Of a stretch of DNA of 64,000 nucleotides, positions 60,160 to 64,000 are shown in pieces. Source of the DNA: Bacteriovoracaceae bacterium UBA6153 (GTDB lineage Bacteria; Bdellovibrionota; Bacteriovoracia; Bacteriovoracales; Bacteriovoracaceae); NCBI GenBank assembly GCA_002428265.1, contig DIUR01000030.1, positions 124,001 to 188,000 of the forward strand. The letters are read 5' to 3'. The notes under the pieces are model-generated. The model was not told the DNA's origin. It saw only the letters and a list, made by a program, of their open reading frames with translations, and searched no databases. Within the stretch, counting starts at the first letter, position 1. Each line of letters opens with the position of its first letter. The position numbers were made by a program, and so were the translations under genes.

Positions 60160-60810
60160 ATGCACCAATCAAACATCGAATTTAATTTTACCAGTGAAAG
60201 TAGATCATTTTGTAATGAATGTGATTTCTTAAAATCCCGTTGTCTATGCGACACTTTGAAATCTATTTCCAACAAAATTCATCTCATCGTTCTTCAACAT
60301 CCGACGGAAACAAAACATCCGCTCAATACTGTTCGCATTATGAAAAAAAGCTTTGATGAGATTACAGTGATGAATGGCGAAGATTTCACCAGTGACCTGA
60401 GACTCAATACACTTTTATGTGACCCGAACAATTCAGTGGCACTTCTCTACCCTAAAGACGACTCTACTCTTTTAGGTGAAACATCTCTTCCGATTACTCC
60501 GACTCACCTTATTTTGATTGATGGAACCTGGAGAAAAGCTAAAAAGATTTATATGCTCTCAAGAAATCTTCACACACTTCCTTCTATCAGACTTGCTCCC
60601 GTTGAAACTTCGGAATATAAAATTAGAAAAGCTCCTAGCAGTGATTCATTGTCTACTTTGGAAGCGGCCGTTTCTGCGCTAGAGATTCTAGAGCCAAACT
60701 TAAATACAGAAGCTGCGACAAACTCATTTAAAAAAATGATTGATACTCAGATTGAAAAAATGGGAAGAGTTGTTTATCAGGCGAACTATTTGGACAAAAA
60801 AAAGGAATAG
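60160..60810 (+). CDS. tapT: DTW-domain tRNA-uridine aminocarboxypropyltransferase (TapT)
   Basis: TapT-type DTW-domain enzymes put an aminocarboxypropyl group from S-adenosylmethionine on a uridine in tRNA. The chain starts with a CNECDFLKSRCLC zinc-type cluster (about 18-31), has IVLQHPTETKHPLNT near 44-58, the DTW box as DGTWRKAKKI near 127-136 and KIRKAPSSDSLSTLEA near 152-168, all typical. It starts 10 nt after the lipoprotein gene and may share its transcript. A weak terminator follows. Confidence 0.9.
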   Translation: MHQSNIEFNFTSESRSFCNECDFLKSRCLCDTLKSISNKIHLIVLQHPTETKHPLNTVRIMKKSFDEITVMNGEDFTSDLRLNTLLCDPNNSVALLYPKDDSTLLGETSLPITPTHLILIDGTWRKAKKIYMLSRNLHTLPSIRLAPVETSEYKIRKAPSSDSLSTLEAAVSALEILEPNLNTEAATNSFKKMIDTQIEKMGRVVYQANYLDKKKE

Positions 60811-60827
60811 CTAAGCTACTCCTTTTT
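60803..60827 (+). terminator. Weak Rho-independent terminator after tapT
   Basis: AGGAATAGCT at 60803-60812 can pair with AGCTACTCCT at 60814-60823 with one mismatch, followed by T-rich 60824-60827. The stem covers the tapT stop codon. It is convergent with the HiPIP gene. Confidence 0.65.
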
Positions 60828-60841
60828 CATATTTTTTTATT

Positions 60842-61189
60842 TTACTTAGCTAGATAAGACTTACACCATCCACAATTTGTGACGTATTTCATTCCAAGCA
60901 TTGTACAAGGTGCATATCCACCTTCAGCTTTTTTATCATTGTAGTACTTGCAGTTAAGACAGTTTTGTCCTGGCTTATGTTTTGGGTTTTTTGAAGTTTT
61001 TCCATCAGCAACATAGTCTAGACCTTTTGCCATACCAACACCCTCTTGAGCGACTTGCTTTCCAGCAGGTGCAGTTGCAGGACATGCAGCAGCTTCGGCC
61101 TTCATTGACTTTAGAGCAAACGGAGTGATTGCAGCAGCAGCTAGGGCCATTCTAAAAAATGAGCGACGGTTTAATTCATTTTCGTTCAT
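60842..61189 (-). CDS. Tat-exported high-potential iron-sulfur protein (HiPIP)
   Basis: The start ATG 61189 follows a GGAGA site (a TTG at 61201 would add 4 residues). The signal peptide has a twin-arginine motif NRRSFFRM and hydrophobic core ALAAAAITPFALKSM, so the cofactor is inserted before export by Tat. The mature protein has the HiPIP cluster ligands CLNCKYY, APCTML and NCGWCKSY, holding a [4Fe-4S] centre that carries electrons in the periplasm at high potential. Its size of about 115 residues is usual. The partner enzyme is not in view. Confidence 0.92.
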   Translation of the reverse strand: MNENELNRRSFFRMALAAAAITPFALKSMKAEAAACPATAPAGKQVAQEGVGMAKGLDYVADGKTSKNPKHKPGQNCLNCKYYNDKKAEGGYAPCTMLGMKYVTNCGWCKSYLAK

Positions 61190-61375
61190 ATATTTCTCCA
61201 AATCTTTTTAATAGTTGCCAGTATCCTAACATGCAAAAAATCAAAAATCACTGTTATTTTAAGTACTTAGACTCAAACAACGGTTCTGGCCTTCAAACTC
61301 ATTATTCGATTATGACGCTTTAAAAACTCCGACATCTCTGCTATTACTAAATTTCAATACATCTCCGGGGACCCA

Positions 61376-61822
61376 ATGGAACAACTCACTCAGATCGAGC
61401 CAAATGAATACTATTTTGAAAGCACTCAAGACATCTTGATTGAAGTTTTTCCAAGCTACGTTCCAGAGAGATCATCTCCAGAAAATAATCAGTTTTTTTA
61501 CGCTTATAAAATAAAAATTACCAATAACGGCGAGATCGCTTGTCGCGTTATTCACCGTCACTGGAAAATTAAAGACGGCAATGGAAAAGTTTACGATGTT
61601 CAGGGCTCGGGTGTCGTTGGTGAACAACCAATGCTTCAGCCAGGGGAGCATTTCGAATATACAAGTTTCTGCCCTCTGCACTCTCCTTATGGGAACATGC
61701 GTGGAAAATATCAAATGATAGACGAACACGGTGAGAGATTCTGGGTTACTGTTCCAGTATTTTTCTTCCGTCCTCCAAAAGATTTAATGATAGAAAAAGA
61801 CGGCCCTTCAGTCATTCAATAG
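61376..61822 (+). CDS. apaG: ApaG-family protein
   Basis: A fibronectin-III-like fold of about 125 residues with the family stretches QFFYAYKIKITNNGEIACRVIHRHWKIKDGNGKVYDVQGSGVVGEQPMLQPGEHFEYTSFCPLHSPYGNMRGKYQM. ApaG is linked to cobalt/magnesium resistance and, in some bacteria, is needed for nucleotide (Ap4A) metabolism, but its molecular role is unclear. The CCGGGGACC stretch before the ATG includes a GGGG site. It is monocistronic, between HiPIP and the ABC transporter. Confidence 0.93.
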   Translation: MEQLTQIEPNEYYFESTQDILIEVFPSYVPERSSPENNQFFYAYKIKITNNGEIACRVIHRHWKIKDGNGKVYDVQGSGVVGEQPMLQPGEHFEYTSFCPLHSPYGNMRGKYQMIDEHGERFWVTVPVFFFRPPKDLMIEKDGPSVIQ

Positions 61823-61896
61823 AATCAAAGTTCTTTCCATACCAATTTAGTTTTGATTACCATTAGTAAGTTTTAATTTATTCATGGAGTCCATTG

Positions 61897-62676
61897 ATGA
61901 AAAGACTTTTGGTTTTAATCACTCTTATTTCGACTTTTTTATCTGCTTCTGTCTTCGCACTAGATTTAGATGCAGTTAAGAAATCAGGAAAACTTCGTGT
62001 TGCCGTTGATACTACTTATCCTCCAATGGAATTTGAATCAGTGGATGGCAAAATTATAGGTTTAGATATCGATCTTGCTCGCGAACTTGCAAAAGTCTTA
62101 AAAGTTGAAGCAGAGTTTATTGTCATGCCATGGGATGGAATTTTAGCGGGACTTCAATCAAATCGTTACGACGTTATTATGTCTTCAATGAACATTACAA
62201 AAGAGCGTCTCGCTCAGGTTGATTTTGTTCCTTATATTACGATGGGACAGGTTTTCGTTGTAAAAAAATCTGCAAAACCAGTTGTCACTGAAAAAGATCT
62301 TACCGGAAGAGTGGTCGCCGTTCAGGTTGATACGACATCATTTACTGCTGTTGAAGACATTAAAAACTCTGGTGTAAAAATTAAAGATATTAAAACTTTC
62401 CCAGGTGCTACTGAAACTTTCAGTGCACTAAAAGCTAATCAGGCAGACGTTATTGTCACGGATGAAGCTGTTGGGAAATATTATACAGGTCTTGATGCAA
62501 AAACATTTATGGTTTCAGGAAATGCAATTAAGCCTGAGCCGATTGGAATTGCTGTAAAAAAATCAGACAAAAAACTTCACAAGGCCTTAGAAGAAGCAGT
62601 TAAAACAATTAAGGCCAACGGAGTGTACGCAAAAATTTATACTCAGTGGCTGAAGACTGCTCCAGCGGCCAATTAG
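61897..62676 (+). CDS. Polar amino-acid ABC transporter substrate-binding protein
   Basis: The ATG 61897 starts a signal peptide (MKRLLVLITLISTFLSASVFA). The mature chain is an SBP_bac_3 domain: KLRVAVDTTYPPMEFESVDGKIIGLDIDLARELAKVL, then MPWDGILAGLQSNRYDVIMSSMNITKERLAQVDFVPY and DVIVTDEAVGKYY. Such proteins bind Gln, Arg, His or similar in the periplasm and hand them to the permease. The specificity cannot be read from sequence. It is 4 nt upstream of the permease gene. Confidence 0.94.
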   Translation: MKRLLVLITLISTFLSASVFALDLDAVKKSGKLRVAVDTTYPPMEFESVDGKIIGLDIDLARELAKVLKVEAEFIVMPWDGILAGLQSNRYDVIMSSMNITKERLAQVDFVPYITMGQVFVVKKSAKPVVTEKDLTGRVVAVQVDTTSFTAVEDIKNSGVKIKDIKTFPGATETFSALKANQADVIVTDEAVGKYYTGLDAKTFMVSGNAIKPEPIGIAVKKSDKKLHKALEEAVKTIKANGVYAKIYTQWLKTAPAAN

Positions 62677-62680
62677 TTAG

Positions 62681-63373
62681 ATGGAATCAGAGTTAGGCTT
62701 TTGGGCATTTTCTAAAATCGTGGTTCTTCCCAGGCTTCTGGGAGGAATGTATATCACTCTTCAACTTACATTGATCAGTGGAGCATTGGGGTTGATGCTT
62801 GGAATGGTGCTCGCCCTTTTTCGAATCTCGCGTTTTAGTATTTTAAAATGGTTCTCACTTTTATACATCACGCTTTTTCGTGGAACTCCTCTACTTTTAC
62901 AAATTCTTTTTATCTACTTCGCTCTTCCTACAATTTTAGAGCGATACGAAATCAATATGGTTCTCGATTCTTTTTCAGCAGGAGTCCTGGCACTCACTCT
63001 TAACAGTGCGGCCTATCTGGCAGAAATTTTTCGTGCGGGAATCCTCTCAATTCCTAAAGGTCAGACAGAAGCGGCCAGGGCCTTGGGGCTCTCACGCCAT
63101 CAGACGATGTATAAAATTATTATTCCTCAGACCTATAGAAGAATTATTCCACCTGTCGTTAATGAGCTCTCTGCTTTAACGAAAGAGACTTCACTCGTCT
63201 CCGTTATTTCACTAAGTGAACTTCTTTACGTCACTCAAAGAATTGGCTCTAAATACCTGCGCGTGTGGGAAGTTTATATCTGGGCGGCCTTGGGATATTT
63301 AATAATCGTTATGGTTTTAAGCTTGATTGCTGCAAGAGTTGAAAAGCGCCTTGAGTTCAAAGGTGGTGTGTAA
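62681..63373 (+). CDS. Polar amino-acid ABC transporter permease (HisM/GlnP type)
   Basis: A 230-residue permease with five to six helices, starting LLGGMYITLQLTLISGALGLMLGMVLAL. The EAA loop is GQTEAARALGLSRHQTMYKIIIPQTYRRIIPPVVNE, which docks to the ATPase, and TKETSLVSVISLSELLY follows, typical of HisMQ-type permeases. A single permease gene suggests a homodimer. The stop overlaps the ATPase start by 1 nt (TAATG). Confidence 0.94.
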   Translation: MESELGFWAFSKIVVLPRLLGGMYITLQLTLISGALGLMLGMVLALFRISRFSILKWFSLLYITLFRGTPLLLQILFIYFALPTILERYEINMVLDSFSAGVLALTLNSAAYLAEIFRAGILSIPKGQTEAARALGLSRHQTMYKIIIPQTYRRIIPPVVNELSALTKETSLVSVISLSELLYVTQRIGSKYLRVWEVYIWAALGYLIIVMVLSLIAARVEKRLEFKGGV

Positions 63374-64000
63374 TGAAAAAAAATGAAGTGATTCTTAGTG
63401 TCTCACACCTCTCAAAACAGTTTGGCAGCAACCTCGTTTTAAAAGATATTTCTATAGAAGTGAATCAAGGTGAAGTTATTGTCATCATTGGCCCCTCTGG
63501 TTCAGGAAAATCGACACTGCTAAGATGCCTCAATTATCTTGAAGTTCCAACTAGTGGAGAAATTCATCTGCATGGAATGAATCTTCATCCAAAATCCAGT
63601 GAATCTGAAATAGATGCTTTCAGAAAAAATATTGGGATGGTTTTTCAAAGTTTTAATCTCTTTCCTCATTTGACTGTTTTAGAAAATATCACAATTGCTC
63701 CTATTCAAGTTTTAAAAATTTCTAAAGCTGAAGCAATTGCTCGCGCGACACTGCTTTTAAAAAATGTCGGACTCTCTGAAAAAATTAATGCCTATCCAAG
63801 AGATCTCTCAGGAGGCCAGCAACAAAGAGTGGCCATTGCCAGAGCTCTCGCCATGCAACCGGATGTTATGCTCTTTGATGAGGCAACCAGTGCTCTTGAT
63901 CCAGAGCTGGTTGGTGAAGTGTTAAAAGTTATGAAAGACCTCGCTCTTAGTGGAATGACCATGGTTATTGTGACTCACGAAATGGACTTTGCCCGAGACG
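63373..64000 (+). CDS. Polar amino-acid ABC transporter ATP-binding protein, 3' truncated by window edge
   Basis: The frame starts at ATG 63373 (TAATG overlap with the permease stop) and remains open to the end of the window, giving 209 codons of an expected 240-250. Walker A is GPSGSGKST, Q-loop VFQSFNLFPHLT, signature LSGGQQQRVAIARAL, Walker B VMLFDEATSALD and the switch His in VTHEMDFARD. The QSFNLFPHLT pattern and the neighbours mark it as the GlnQ/HisP-type subunit of this importer. Confidence 0.95.
   Translation, partial: MKKNEVILSVSHLSKQFGSNLVLKDISIEVNQGEVIVIIGPSGSGKSTLLRCLNYLEVPTSGEIHLHGMNLHPKSSESEIDAFRKNIGMVFQSFNLFPHLTVLENITIAPIQVLKISKAEAIARATLLLKNVGLSEKINAYPRDLSGGQQQRVAIARALAMQPDVMLFDEATSALDPELVGEVLKVMKDLALSGMTMVIVTHEMDFARD

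Noticed and set aside
1..64000. tRNA, rRNA, insertion sequences or toxin-antitoxin pairs
   Set aside because: Looked for by eye in the intergenic gaps; none found, though very short RNAs cannot be excluded.

Overview
The window is chromosomal DNA of a predatory or predator-like bacterium of the Bdellovibrionota, most likely in the Bacteriovorax/Peredibacter/Halobacteriovorax group. The grounds are AT-rich DNA with Lys/Asn/Ser-rich proteins, an Agl-Glt-like gliding cluster, an unusually high share of exported proteins of unknown function, many secreted hydrolases (subtilisin, two zinc metallopeptidases, endonuclease I) and no flagellar or phage block. The assignment is by gene content and protein style only; there is no rRNA in the window. 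No tRNA, IS element, integrase or CRISPR array was seen.

Layout. 1-11.4 kb: tail of an OmpR-type regulator, hemE, two unknown genes, a small outer-membrane barrel, fabI, a two-component pair, deoC and a CpaF-type ATPase with an unknown partner. 11.4-16.4 kb: a block of lineage-specific unknown proteins. 16.5-20.9 kb: two paralogous CxxCH proteins, a CoA-binding protein, selO and a small CxxC protein. 21.2-31.2 kb: nine co-directional genes closed by a strong terminator. They encode a VWA lipoprotein with a Pro/Val stalk (CglB-like), an outer-membrane barrel, three TPR proteins, a small exported protein, an ExbB/AglR-like and an ExbD/AglQ-like motor subunit, and a TonB-like protein with an AgmX/PglI C-terminus. 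Together they look like one trans-envelope machine for gliding or prey contact. 31.2-33.5 kb: a lipoprotein and a fibre ending in an S74 self-cleaving chaperone.

33.5-38.6 kb: topB, duplicated exported HExxH peptidases and a MipA/OmpV porin. 38.6-40 kb: an HD-GYP protein with a dead receiver domain. 40-43.5 kb: a zinc operon (Fur/Zur-type repressor, DUF3299, ZrgA-like protein, ABC ATPase, FtsX-like permease) with a palindrome overlapping its likely promoter. 43.5-49 kb: an ABC-2 exporter, glutathione peroxidase, and a light/oxidative-stress group (MerR-B12-like regulator, epimerase, photolyase). 49-53.9 kb: a hexapeptide-repeat membrane protein, MATE transporter, RluA, subtilisin and a lipoprotein. 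54-57.5 kb: two exported proteins, the second joining an NlpC/papain-like region to a complete CoA-transferase domain. 57.5-64 kb: fabH, endonuclease I, a lipoprotein, tapT, a Tat-exported HiPIP, apaG and a polar amino-acid ABC transporter whose ATPase runs off the end.

The strongest leads are the Agl-Glt/CglB-like cluster, the exported CoA-transferase fusion, the MerR-B12 regulator that seems to have lost its cobalamin ligands beside photolyase, the S74 fibre and the zinc operon operator. All family calls are from reading motifs; no database search was run.
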